A stretch of DNA of 64,000 bases from Lachnospiraceae bacterium (GTDB taxonomy: Bacteria > Bacillota > Clostridia > Lachnospirales > Lachnospiraceae): assembly GCA_910575565.1 (NCBI GenBank), contig CAJTFL010000012.1, forward strand, positions 62,001 through 126,000, read 5' to 3'. Positions 26,219-34,687 of this stretch are shown here, piece by piece (position 1 is the stretch's first letter; every line of letters starts with the position of its first letter). The notes under the pieces are model-generated. The model saw nothing but the letters and a program-made list of their open reading frames with translations, searched no databases and was not told the origin of the DNA. The position numbers and the translations under genes were made by a program.

Positions 26219-28219
26219 ATGTCAAATCCATTAATCAATGCACTAGCCAAAGAAAAAATACCCTGCGAAAACAATGCCGCATACAACGCGCCAATCGACG
26301 GAAAGACCAACGGCCCGCAGATTGCCTGGCCAAAGGGGAAACGGATCGCCGTGATGCTTACTTTTGATTTTGACGCGGAATACCTGCGGATGTCCCGGGC
26401 AAAATCCAAAGGAACCGCCATTGGATTTACTGATTTTTCCAGAGGGCAGTACGGGCCATACGAGGGTCTTTCCCGCTGCCTGGATATGCTGGACACTTTC
26501 GGAGTAAAAGGGACTTTTTTTGTGCCGGGAATCGTAGCTGAACAGTACCGGGACTGCGTGTGCGCCATCCATGCCCGGGGGCATGAGCTGGCTTACCACG
26601 GATACCGCCATGAATCGGAGCGGGGAATTTCTTTAAAAGAGGAAGAAACTCGGATGGAAAAATGCGAGGAAATCCTTGCCTCCATTACCGGGAAAAAACC
26701 GGTAGGGCACAGAGGGCCGGAAAGCATCATCCATCCCTTTACCCCCAAGCTTCTTGCCCGGCGGGGCTACCTTTACAGCTCTTCCATGAAAGACCGGGAC
26801 TGGGCGTACCTGTGGGAACAGGACGGAAAGGCAATTCCCTTAGTGGAGCTTCCCTGCGACGTAATGATGGACGACTTTACCTATTACTATTTTACCTTCA
26901 GCGACCCTGCCGTGCGGGCCATGTACGCCAACCGCGAGGTAATGGGGAACTGGAAAGACGAATTCGACGGCCTGGCAGAAGAAGGGGATAAGATTTTCAT
27001 CCTGAAGCTCCATCCCCAGCTAATTGGGCGTGGCTGCCGGATCGCCGCCTTAGGGGAATTAATCGCCTATATGCAGCGCCATGGAGCCTGGATCGCCACT
27101 TGCGAAGAGGTGGCAAGGTATGTGCTGGACCATCCGGCAGGAAAAATGGCGGAAGAACCGGCGGAAAATACGGAAATAAGCGAAAAACCATCCAAACAAA
27201 CCAGGCCGGATTCCCAAGCAGAAACGCTGCCTGGCCAAGATCTATTCACCAAGGCAGAAACGCTGCCTGGCCAAGACCTATCCGTCAAGGCCCAAATGAT
27301 GCCTGGCCAAAGTTTTTCCTCTCCGGCCAAAGCTCCATCCTGGGAGCTTCCCTTCATTCCTCTTTACCCCGTTTGGCCAAAGGGGAAGCGGATTGCCGTG
27401 ATGCTGGCCTTTGACCTAGACGCAGAAACCATGTGGACGACCCGGGGAGACGGCAACGCCGACCATATCACCAATCTGTCCAGAGGCGCATATGGCCCTA
27501 AGCAGGGCATTCCCCGGATCTTAAAGCTTTTAGATACCTGGAACCTTAAGGCTACCTTTTTTATCCCAGGCGTGATCGCCGAAAGCTATCCCCAGGTAAT
27601 CCGGGAAATCAGCCGCCGGGGCCATGAAATCGGCTTCCACGGATATCTGCATGAGGAATTTACCACCACCACTTACGAGGAAGAGCACGCCACCATGGTG
27701 CGGGCGGAAAAAATCATTTACGATATCTGCGGCCAGCGCCTGGCAGGCCACCGTGCTCCAGGGGGAGTCATCCACGACTACAGCTTAAAGCTGCTTTTGG
27801 AACATGGCTACTGCTACAGCTCCAACTGGCGGGACAGCGACGGGCCTTTTATCCATAAGCTTGACGGAGCGGAAGTGCCTTTAATTGAGCTGACCAAAGA
27901 TTCCATCTTTGACGACACGGCCTACGACTTTTACACCGATTCCGCCCCCGAGCGGTACGAGCTGAAATCCCCCAGGGAAATGCTTGAAATCTGGAAAGAT
28001 GAATTCGACGCCCTGGCCCTAGAAGGGCGGATGATGAATTTCGTCCTCCATCCCCAATTCATGGGCCGGGCAAGCCGTGTCCATATGTTAAGCGAATTCA
28101 TCGGATACGCCCTTGCCAGGGGCGCATGGTTTGACACCAATTACAACGTTGCTTCTTATTTACTGGAGCAGCAAGGATATACCATGCAGGATGGCCGATT
28201 CCTGCCAAAGAAAGGATAA
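26219..28219 (+). CDS. Tandem two-domain polysaccharide deacetylase (CE4/PuuE-like)
   Basis: 666 aa holding two complete NodB-type domains. Domain 1 (about 35-300) has FDFDAE, HELAYHGYRHE, GHRGPES and LKLHPQ. Domain 2 (about 385-655) has FDLDAE, HEIGFHGYLHEEF, GHRAPGG and VLHPQF. Both keep the metal-binding Asp/His set, so both may be active. The linker (about 318-375) contains a repeat of AETLPGQDL-like units. The subtype is the cytoplasmic allantoinase/peptidoglycan-deacetylase-like group, and no signal peptide is visible. CAGGAG precedes the ATG. The MATE gene follows after 5 nt, so the two are probably co-transcribed. Confidence 0.85.
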   Translation: MSNPLINALAKEKIPCENNAAYNAPIDGKTNGPQIAWPKGKRIAVMLTFDFDAEYLRMSRAKSKGTAIGFTDFSRGQYGPYEGLSRCLDMLDTFGVKGTFFVPGIVAEQYRDCVCAIHARGHELAYHGYRHESERGISLKEEETRMEKCEEILASITGKKPVGHRGPESIIHPFTPKLLARRGYLYSSSMKDRDWAYLWEQDGKAIPLVELPCDVMMDDFTYYYFTFSDPAVRAMYANREVMGNWKDEFDGLAEEGDKIFILKLHPQLIGRGCRIAALGELIAYMQRHGAWIATCEEVARYVLDHPAGKMAEEPAENTEISEKPSKQTRPDSQAETLPGQDLFTKAETLPGQDLSVKAQMMPGQSFSSPAKAPSWELPFIPLYPVWPKGKRIAVMLAFDLDAETMWTTRGDGNADHITNLSRGAYGPKQGIPRILKLLDTWNLKATFFIPGVIAESYPQVIREISRRGHEIGFHGYLHEEFTTTTYEEEHATMVRAEKIIYDICGQRLAGHRAPGGVIHDYSLKLLLEHGYCYSSNWRDSDGPFIHKLDGAEVPLIELTKDSIFDDTAYDFYTDSAPERYELKSPREMLEIWKDEFDALALEGRMMNFVLHPQFMGRASRVHMLSEFIGYALARGAWFDTNYNVASYLLEQQGYTMQDGRFLPKKG

Positions 28220-28224
28220 CCAAG

Positions 28225-29760
28225 ATGAGCCGGCATAACGTAAACCTATCCCAGAAAGCATCTTCAGCCAATGCCTTAGCCCTTGGCAAAAGCATCCCGG
28301 AAACCATCCTGCGCCTGTCCGGGCCAGCCATCCTGGAGCAGTTTTTAATCTGCCTGACTTCCCTGATGGACACTGCCATGGTAGGTTCTGCAGGCGCTGC
28401 CGCCACAGCCTCCGTAGCCATCAATATTTCCACCATATGGCTGATCAACGGCTGCATCACCGCCTTAAGCGTGGGCTTTTCCTTCCTGGTTTCCCACTCT
28501 GTGGGAGAGGGAAACCAGGAGAAAACCCAGTCCGTGGTGCGCCAGTCCATCATCGCTTCTGCCGCCTTAGGTGCAGTGCTGATGACGGCGGTTTTCTCCC
28601 TCCACCGGATCCTGCCAAAGCTTCTGGGCGCATCCTCCGATGTGCTGCCCAATGCCCAGGCTTATCTGGGGATTATCAGCCTTGGCCTCATCCCCCAGGC
28701 CCTGGGCGTGGTGCTGTCTGCCGTCCTTCGGTCAGCCGGAAACACGAAGCTTCCCATGGCCGCCAATCTGTGCGCCAATCTGCTGAATGTGGCCGGGAAT
28801 TTCCTTCTGATTTATCCTTCCAGGACGCTTTCCCTGCCCTGGGGCAGGACAAGTTTGGCCATGGCAGCCCCAGCGGCATCTGTTTTAACAGTGTCAGCCC
28901 CAGCGGCTTCCGCCTTGACAGCGGCAGACCCGACGGCTTCCTTGACCGCAAAGGCGGCCCAAACCATCCCTATATGGGGAGCAGGGCTTGGGATCCGCGG
29001 GGCGGCCATTGCCACCGCCTTATCCCAGTACGCCCTTGCCCTGATTATGCTTTACCATATTTTCCACGCCCCCACCCCGGCAAGGATCAGCCCTCGGGGA
29101 AACTACAGGCTTCAAAAAAGAACCCTTGGCAGCCTGTTTCGCATCAGCGTCCCGGTGCTGCTGGAGCGGTGCACCTTATGCCTGGGGCAGATTTCCCTCA
29201 CTGCCATCATCTCCGGCCTGGGAACCATTCCCCTGGCCGCACACTACCTGACCAACCAGACAGAAGGGCTTTTATACCTTCCGGCTTACGGCTTTGCCTA
29301 CACCGCAACCACCTTAATCGGCCAGTCCCTGGGGGCGAAGGATCGGACGCTGGCTTCACGGTTCTGCCGGGATATCTGCATCATCAGCACTGTGGTGATT
29401 GTGGCCGCCTGTGTGCCCGTATTTTGCCTGGCCAGATTCATTATCCGCCTCTTTACCACGGATCCCCAGGTCGCCGCCCTGGGAACAACCACCATCCAGA
29501 TCGCGGCAGCCACCGAAATATTTTTCAGCTTCTCCGTAATCGCCAGCGGCATCTGCCGGGGCGCAGGGGATGTTAAATTCCCCTTAGCTGTCAGCATTAT
29601 CGGGATGTGGGGCTTCCGCATCGGCCTGGTATGGCTGGCTGCCCGGGTGCTGATGCTGGGCGTGGCAGGGGTATGGATCGCTATCGCCATCGACTGCTTC
29701 GTCCGCTCGGTTCTATTCCTTAACCGGCTTATCCGGGGCAAATGGATGGAGGCATCATAG
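28225..29760 (+). CDS. MATE-family efflux transporter with Ala-rich insertion
   Basis: 511 aa, about 60 longer than typical. MATE features are GPAILEQFLICLTSLMDTAMVGSAGAAATASVA and the second-half GLGTIPLAAHYLTNQTEGLLYLPAYGFAYTATTLIGQSLGAKD. The extra length is largely a low-complexity insertion in the central loop (residues about 212-245), three versions of APAAS-like words (ASVLTVSAPAASALTAADPT...). The gene is 5 nt downstream of the deacetylase, with AAAGGA upstream. The substrate is unknown. Confidence 0.88.
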   Translation: MSRHNVNLSQKASSANALALGKSIPETILRLSGPAILEQFLICLTSLMDTAMVGSAGAAATASVAINISTIWLINGCITALSVGFSFLVSHSVGEGNQEKTQSVVRQSIIASAALGAVLMTAVFSLHRILPKLLGASSDVLPNAQAYLGIISLGLIPQALGVVLSAVLRSAGNTKLPMAANLCANLLNVAGNFLLIYPSRTLSLPWGRTSLAMAAPAASVLTVSAPAASALTAADPTASLTAKAAQTIPIWGAGLGIRGAAIATALSQYALALIMLYHIFHAPTPARISPRGNYRLQKRTLGSLFRISVPVLLERCTLCLGQISLTAIISGLGTIPLAAHYLTNQTEGLLYLPAYGFAYTATTLIGQSLGAKDRTLASRFCRDICIISTVVIVAACVPVFCLARFIIRLFTTDPQVAALGTTTIQIAAATEIFFSFSVIASGICRGAGDVKFPLAVSIIGMWGFRIGLVWLAARVLMLGVAGVWIAIAIDCFVRSVLFLNRLIRGKWMEAS

Positions 29761-29792
29761 GCAAAAACCTTTGCTTAAGAAAGGGAAATGTT

Positions 29793-30245
29793 ATGGCACG
29801 AGATACGAAAATCACCTCCAACAATATGCGCCAGATCCGCAGCAAGGACACCTCCATCGAGTTAAGGCTCCGCAAAGCCCTATGGCACAGCGGATACCGC
29901 TACCGCAAAAACTTCAAAAAGCTTCCCGGTTCCCCCGACATCGTGCTGACCAAATATAAGATTGCCATTTTCTGCGACAGTGAATTTTTCCACGGAAAAG
30001 ATTGGGAAATCCTTAAGCCCCGCCTGGAAAAAGGAAGCCATCCAGACTACTGGGTTAACAAGATTGAACGGAACCGGAACCGGGACTGGGAAAACGACAA
30101 AAAACTCCTTTTCCTTGGCTATACGGTTATCCATTTTTGGGGGCAGGATATCTTAAAACGCACAGACGAATGTGTGCAGATCATTAAAGAAACCATATGG
30201 GATAACGAATTAAGGAATTTACCTAATGAGAACTTTGATTTTTAA
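29793..30245 (+). CDS. vsr: Vsr-like very-short-patch-repair endonuclease
   Basis: 150 aa from the ATG at 29793 behind AAAGGGAAA. Vsr motifs are MRQIRSKDTSIELRLRKALWHSGYRYRKN, LPGSPDIVLTKYKIAIF with the catalytic Asp, and a ...FFHGKDW box in place of the common FWHGC. The family nicks DNA at T:G mismatches made by deamination of 5-methylcytosine and normally sits beside a cytosine methyltransferase gene. None is present here, so it is an orphan. The zinc-ligand cysteines of many Vsr proteins are not visible. A DUF559-like nuclease role is the alternative. Confidence 0.78.
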   Translation: MARDTKITSNNMRQIRSKDTSIELRLRKALWHSGYRYRKNFKKLPGSPDIVLTKYKIAIFCDSEFFHGKDWEILKPRLEKGSHPDYWVNKIERNRNRDWENDKKLLFLGYTVIHFWGQDILKRTDECVQIIKETIWDNELRNLPNENFDF

Positions 30246-30281
30246 CTGGCTTGCCGGATATTTTCCCCTCGCCCCAGGATA

Positions 30282-30836
30282 TCACCCATTATCTTCCGGT
30301 GCGTCATCCATAGGATCTCCGGTTAATTTTTGCCACCGTTCATCATCCGTTAAAAACCCGTAGACTCCTTCATCGCGGAAGGTTTTCAGCAGGTTTTCTT
30401 TAACTTTTGCCCGGACATACCAGGAACAAAGATATTCGCCATATCCTGCTTCTTCTGGAATCTTCTGCACTATGTGCTGCGCGTCAAAAATAACCGCAAG
30501 ATTTAAAATTAGCCTTTCGCACGTAGGATACTGCTCCAGCTTTTTCCTTGCCCACAAAAACGCCTCATCATAAGGTTTTTCTTTCAGTTTCAAATCCGCC
30601 TCGCGGACAATTCCGCTTATCTCTTCCCCAGTCAAATCCTCATGGAAAGACAGCAGTTCATCCAGCGAAATGCCCAATAACCTGGCAATGGGCGCCAGCA
30701 GCATAATATCCGGATAGGAGTTTTCATTTTCCCACTTATTCACTGCCGGGGCAGTCACCCCAAGCCGCCCTGCCATCTCCTCCTGGGTCAGATTCTTTAT
30801 TTTTCTGTACTTTCTAATCACTTTACCTAATGTCAT
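30282..30836 (-). CDS. XRE-family transcriptional regulator
   Basis: 184 aa. An N-terminal Cro/CI HTH (GKVIRKYRKIKNLTQEEMAGRLGVTAPAVNKWENENSYPDIMLLAPIARLLGISLDELL) is followed by a helical C-terminal domain of about 115 residues (KLKEKPYDEAFLWARKKLEQYP...) with TPR-like character. TAAGGAG precedes the ATG. It is convergent with the Vsr gene and has no obvious partner. Such proteins are common in Lachnospiraceae; the target is unknown. Confidence 0.88.
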   Translation of the reverse strand: MTLGKVIRKYRKIKNLTQEEMAGRLGVTAPAVNKWENENSYPDIMLLAPIARLLGISLDELLSFHEDLTGEEISGIVREADLKLKEKPYDEAFLWARKKLEQYPTCERLILNLAVIFDAQHIVQKIPEEAGYGEYLCSWYVRAKVKENLLKTFRDEGVYGFLTDDERWQKLTGDPMDDAPEDNG

Positions 30837-30904
30837 ATCAAGATCTCCTTATGCCGGGTTTGCATTGGCTTTGATGCTTTATTGGCTGAACTTTTATATA
30901 TAAA

Positions 30905-30944
30905 ATACCAGGATCAAAAACATTCCCTCCCTTGATCCTGGTAT
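30905..30944. repeat. Perfect 13-bp hairpin with dispersed motif
   Basis: ATACCAGGATCAA (30905-30917) and TTGATCCTGGTAT (30932-30944) flank a 14-nt loop. The right arm extends to ATCAT and matches ATGATACCAGGGTCAA at 213-228 with one change, so this is a dispersed intergenic element. Confidence 0.6.
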
Positions 30945-31016
30945 CATCATAACAAACAACGATTCTTCCTGCAACTGAGACCTTGTTAATTAAATTTCAG
31001 AAAAATTAACGATTAC

Positions 31017-31286
31017 TCATCTTTTACCCGATACATCCTTAAGCGGCACGGCTTCATCCTCAATTACATCCTCGCTCTGAGCCGCCTTACTGTCCGGCTC
31101 GATTTTTTGCAGCTCCAGTGCCCAGGTTTCGATTTCCCCCTCGTATTCCTTTTCATCGACAACTCCATTCGCCGCCATCTTCATTCCCCCTGCCAGCGAA
31201 CTTACGCCAACGGTCAGTCCACAAAGCAAAATCACGGCAACCACCGTCACCAGCCATTTTCCTATTTTCGTCTTTCTCTCCTTCAT
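31017..31286 (-). CDS. Small single-pass membrane protein
   Basis: 89 aa from the ATG at 31286 (a TTG at 31292 is possible; GGAGG lies upstream of both). It has basic MKERKTKIGKW, one membrane helix (LVTVVAVILLCGLTVGVSSLAGG) and an acidic outside tail (EKEYEGEIETWALELQKIE). I do not recognise the family. It lies next to the broken FMN-binding gene and may belong to the same former membrane-redox or regulator cluster. The 31293-31590 gap has only TATCTGG word repeats and no gene. Confidence 0.5.
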   Translation of the reverse strand: MKERKTKIGKWLVTVVAVILLCGLTVGVSSLAGGMKMAANGVVDEKEYEGEIETWALELQKIEPDSKAAQSEDVIEDEAVPLKDVSGKR

Positions 31287-31590
31287 CTTCAATAATCCTC
31301 CAAAAATCCTGCCGCGCAGCGTTCGCCATCCGAGACCCTTCTACTTCGGTTATCTATCTGGTCATTCTTATCTGGTATTCATATCTGGCTGTCCCCTCTG
31401 GTCATGGGCTATCCGTCCAACGCTAAATCGCAGGCAGACCTACATTTACACTTACTTCTACGGCAAAATTTTTGGATAAATAAGCAAAAAAGAAAACGAA
31501 ATAGCTTTTTTCTGGAAAAAAATCACTTTTTCTTATGGAAAATCCAGCAAAGAAATCTCCTCTTCTTAACTATCGACGCTGCCTTTCCCC

Positions 31591-31843
31591 TTACCTTTCT
31601 CCCTTTAGGGCATTTTCAACCGCTTTCTTTATCACAATACTTGAATTCGTTGCGCCCGATACTGCGTCAACATCGATGCTTTGTCCCTCGGCGATCCTGC
31701 CTGCAGTGATTTCTGCAGGTTTCCCCCGCCGCCTTTTTATCGTCAGCCACGCTTTTCAGATAAACCGCCGCAAAAATCATGCTGCTAAGGAAAAGAACGC
31801 CTACGGCAAGCAAAAGGAGGGCACGCACATTTTTTCCCCTCAT
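31591..31843 (-). pseudogene. Broken FMN-binding-domain membrane protein
   Basis: Starting at the ATG at 31843 behind AAGGAGG, the frame gives MRGKNVRALLLLAVGVLFLS and a membrane helix, then KSVADDKKAAGE. After a frameshift it continues as KPAEITAGRIAEGQSIDVDA followed by VSGATNSSIVIKKAVENALK. VSGATNSS is the FMN-attachment/binding signature of the FMN_bind family, in which FMN is covalently bound to the Thr. The middle of the domain is missing as well, so this is a deleted and frameshifted remnant. Confidence 0.65.
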
Positions 31844-32028
31844 AAGCCTTCCTCCTTAGCCACAATGGAACGACACACAAGCAAAAACCCATATTCCAAA
31901 AACTCATTTTTTGATAAGCCCATTGATTTCTTTATGTATTCCTCTTTATTAGCGGCAAGCCGGATGATTCCGGAAAGCATCCCCCAAAAGTTAAAAATGG
32001 CAGGCATAATGTTCAAATCGTCCCGCAA
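31840..32028 (-). pseudogene. Fragment resembling a TetR-regulator C-terminus
   Basis: The 62-residue frame (TTG first) reads DDLNIMPAIFNFWGMLSGII, then RLAANKEEYIKKSMGLSKNEFLEYGFLLVCRSIV. This helical text resembles the ligand-binding C-terminal domain of TetR regulators. No HTH part is present, and the 16-bp word CCCGCAAATCATCTTC at its 5' edge is duplicated inside the end of the radical SAM gene (32022 and 32068). This suggests a deletion joint. It overlaps the start of the FMN-binding remnant by 4 bp, as operon neighbours do. The TetR call is an inference. Confidence 0.4.
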
Positions 32029-32037
32029 ATCATCTTC

Positions 32038-32973
32038 TTACAGATGCCGCAGATTAACGCGGTATTCCCGCAAATCATCTTCCTTTACGGTTTCAATAAT
32101 CTTATTAAGCGCCGCAATAAGGGCTTCCCTATCCTCCGGCAAGGTTCCTTGGAACAGAAATGCGTTTGATGCACCAAGCGCAGCAAATTGAGCAGGTATT
32201 TCCAGATGTTCAAGCAAAGCGCGAATTTCCTTGTACTTTTCAATCTCACTTTCTTCTTTCCAGTTTCCACGCTGAATTTCCTGGTAAAGCTCCGATTCCG
32301 GGTAAATCGTCAGCATATTGATGCCAATGCGCACCGGATGGAGCTGATTGCAGACATCGGCAGTTGCCTTTGCACCAATCTCTCCCCGGCCAGCGCCGGA
32401 AATGCTTGCCAAGTAGAAAAAGCTGTAATGAATGCCGGCTCGGTCTAACCGACGGCATTGTTTCACAATATCGGCGGCGGCATAACCCTTATTCATAAAT
32501 TGCAGAGCCTCATCATCGCCAGTTTCAATCCCGATGGTCAAACCGTCATATCCGGCTTGGCGCAGGGATGCCAGCTCCTCGTCCGATTTTAACATCACAT
32601 CCGTAATGCGGGAAAAACATCCTATCGTTTTGACAGAAGGAACGTATTGATGGATCAGGCCTGCGATGGCCATAAGCCGTTCATACTTCAATACAAAAGG
32701 ATTGGCTCCAGTCAAAAATACCCGCCGAATCCGTTCCGGCCTAGATATCCCCTGCAAACGAGCCGTCAGCATTGAAATGGGATCTGTACTCCAAAGCTGC
32801 GCCTCCTGCAGGTCACTTTCAATATCCTTTACCGGGGACATTCTGAATTTGAACGGCAAATCGTGATAGAGCGTACAGAATTTACACTTGTGATGGGTAC
32901 ATCCTGCCGTTACTTCAAGCAGCAGCGAGGAAGCCTCGTAAGGCGGCCTCCATATCGTTCCCGTGTAGTGCAT
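32038..32973 (-). CDS. Radical SAM protein (Elp3/HemN-like core)
   Basis: 311 aa. The iron-sulfur motif is TAGCTHHKCKFCTLY (Cx3-4CxxC pattern, residues about 20-34). TIM-barrel features include FLTGANPFVLKYERL, DGLTIGIETGDDEALQFMNKG and GIHYSFFYLASISGAGRG. It uses a [4Fe-4S] cluster to split S-adenosylmethionine. Substrate and pathway are not recognisable. GAGGAGGTGATG precedes the ATG. It is divergent from the HxlR regulator across a 125-bp gap carrying a perfect operator palindrome, so HxlR control is likely. Confidence 0.85.
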   Translation of the reverse strand: MHYTGTIWRPPYEASSLLLEVTAGCTHHKCKFCTLYHDLPFKFRMSPVKDIESDLQEAQLWSTDPISMLTARLQGISRPERIRRVFLTGANPFVLKYERLMAIAGLIHQYVPSVKTIGCFSRITDVMLKSDEELASLRQAGYDGLTIGIETGDDEALQFMNKGYAAADIVKQCRRLDRAGIHYSFFYLASISGAGRGEIGAKATADVCNQLHPVRIGINMLTIYPESELYQEIQRGNWKEESEIEKYKEIRALLEHLEIPAQFAALGASNAFLFQGTLPEDREALIAALNKIIETVKEDDLREYRVNLRHL

Positions 32974-33021
32974 AACATCACCTCCTCGTTTTTTGCCATT
33001 ATATCACGGTACAAGGAAAAT

Positions 33022-33038
33022 AAAAGTACGGTACTTTT
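33022..33038. promoter_or_regulatory. HxlR-type operator palindrome
   Basis: AAAAGTAC-G-GTACTTTT is a perfect inverted repeat in the divergent radical SAM / HxlR promoter region. Its central GTAC half-sites fit HxlR-family operators. Confidence 0.6.
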
Positions 33039-33098
33039 TTGTAGTATATTGTTTTTATGATGCCTTAGCGATATAATGTTATCAGGAGGCCATACAAT

Positions 33099-33428
33099 AT
33101 GAAGAAAACAGAAACATCGATCCAACGCTGCAAAACCATGTCAACCCTTCAAAAAATCTTGGGCGGCAAGTGGAAGCTTGAAATTCTCTATTATATCGCT
33201 TTTTGCGACATCCACAGGTTTGGGGCATTACGCCGCCAGCTTGGCGAAATAACCGAGTCGTCACTGACAAAACAGCTTCGGGAATTGGAAGCTGACGGTT
33301 TTCTGATCCGGCACGACTTTAAAGAAATTCCGCCGCGGGTGGAATATAACTTGTCCGATTTGGGCCGGAGCTTCATGGATGTTATTCGCTACATGAAAAC
33401 CTGGGGGGAGCAGAATTTACCTGGATAA
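33099..33428 (+). CDS. HxlR-family transcriptional regulator
   Basis: 109 aa, the full family length. The winged HTH includes LGGKWKLEILYYIAFCDIHRFGALRRQLGEITESSLTKQLRELEADGFLIRHDFKEIPPRVEYNLSDLGRSF, stated here as one description of residues 25-92. A Cys in the N-terminal part (IQRCKTM) is where HxlR redox or electrophile sensors carry their reactive thiol. CAGGAGG precedes the ATG. It probably represses itself and the divergent radical SAM gene through the palindrome at 33022-33038. Confidence 0.9.
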   Translation: MKKTETSIQRCKTMSTLQKILGGKWKLEILYYIAFCDIHRFGALRRQLGEITESSLTKQLRELEADGFLIRHDFKEIPPRVEYNLSDLGRSFMDVIRYMKTWGEQNLPG

Positions 33429-33450
33429 AATCCGAAATCTGCCATCCCTC

Positions 33451-33514
33451 CCCCCGCGGCATTCGCCAAACGCTGGTACAAGCACGGCATTTAGCTCATT
33501 GCTTGCGGGAATAA
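33451..33514. repeat. Dispersed hairpin repeat, copy 2
   Basis: CCCCCGCGGCATTCGCCAAA...ACAAGCACG...CTCATTGC...GCGGGAATAAA matches copy 1 at 22311-22371 word for word with scattered changes. As with copy 1, it begins about 22 nt after a stop codon. Confidence 0.6.
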
Positions 33515-33835
33515 ACCCCAGCCGCTCTCCAATCGCTTTCCAAATTTATGTAAAACCTCACATATGTTAATTGAACAAAATCGCTGCGCGATGGCCTGCC
33601 AAGGCTGTGGCATAGCAATTTTCTGTTTTCTATAATAAAAACAGTGGAAAGCAAGTCCTAAAAGTAGTATTGTTAAGTCACCACAACGAAACAATCAAAC
33701 AGGATCGACCTTCCCACTGCCTATGAAAAGAATACCATCCTTCCGCTTGGTTGGCAAGCGGTTTTATGACCCAAATGCGCCTCCGTGTAAAGCAGTGTTT
33801 TTGATTACTACTGATTTTACATGGAGGATTTTATT

Positions 33836-34687
33836 ATGTACGAAAAATATTTAGAACAGCTTGAGGAAGCCGGAAAAATCCGTAACCTCAAAGAACATTC
33901 CATTACCTGCTATAAAAACTACGTCTCTTATTTTCTGAAATATCAGGGTAAGAACCCAGAACAACTTACCTGTCAGGATGTCAGGGCTTTTCTTCTTGCG
34001 AAAAAGGACGAAGGGCTGAAAGCCACCACCCTGAACCTTTATAATTCTGCCATCCGCTTTTTCTATCGGAATGTCCTGCACATCCTTTGGGATGACATTA
34101 CAGTCCCGCGCATGATTCTGGAACACAAACTTCCAACTGTTTTGACGATTGATGAAATCGACCGTCTGTTGGGCGCTGTTGATGACATAAAATATAAAGC
34201 TATGTTTGCAACGATGTATTCTTCCGGAATGCGTGTTTCCGAAGTCATCCATCTGCATTATGATGATATTTCCCGCACAAATATGCAGATTCATGTTCGG
34301 GATACAAAGAACCGGATGGATCGCTATACGATTCTTTCCAAGCGGTGTCTGGATATCCTTACACAATACTGGTTTGAGAAAGGACGGCCCCGGGGAATCC
34401 TGTTCCCTAATAAATTTACCGGCAATTACCTGACTGTCAGTACTCTGGAACAGGTGATGCGCCGTGCTGTATCTGATGCTGAACTCCCAGCAGGAGCAAC
34501 TCCCCACTGCCTCCGACACAGCTTTGCAACACATCTGATGGAGCAGGGCGTGGAACGGCAAAATATCCAGGCACTTCTTGGTCACCGTGATCCGAAATCT
34601 ACGGAGGTTTATCTTCATGTCAGCAACAAATCCCTGATGGGAATCCAGAGTCCGTTTGGCCGGAAAGAAGGTGCTGGCCATGAATAA
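33836..34687 (+). CDS. Tyrosine recombinase of the IS91-like element
   Basis: 283 aa from the ATG at 33836 (GGAGG upstream). The N-terminal SAM-like domain binds DNA (AGKIRNLKEHSITCYKNYVSYF). The catalytic domain has the Arg in YSSGMRVSEVIHLHYDD, HCLRHSFATHLMEQG (H-x-x-R), the LLGHRDPKSTEVYLHVS block and the nucleophilic Tyr in EVYLHV. The last bases overlap the transposase start by 8 bp. Such pairing of a phage-type integrase with an IS91-family transposase is frequent in Clostridia. Confidence 0.88.
   Translation: MYEKYLEQLEEAGKIRNLKEHSITCYKNYVSYFLKYQGKNPEQLTCQDVRAFLLAKKDEGLKATTLNLYNSAIRFFYRNVLHILWDDITVPRMILEHKLPTVLTIDEIDRLLGAVDDIKYKAMFATMYSSGMRVSEVIHLHYDDISRTNMQIHVRDTKNRMDRYTILSKRCLDILTQYWFEKGRPRGILFPNKFTGNYLTVSTLEQVMRRAVSDAELPAGATPHCLRHSFATHLMEQGVERQNIQALLGHRDPKSTEVYLHVSNKSLMGIQSPFGRKEGAGHE

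Noticed and set aside
31118-32191. Plus-strand frames of 100-218 aa at 31118, 31404 and 31535
   Set aside because: They are antisense to the small membrane protein, the FMN_bind remnant and the radical SAM gene and show no coding character.
33851-34681. 276-aa minus-strand frame
   Set aside because: It is a shadow of the tyrosine recombinase, which has full catalytic motifs on the plus strand.
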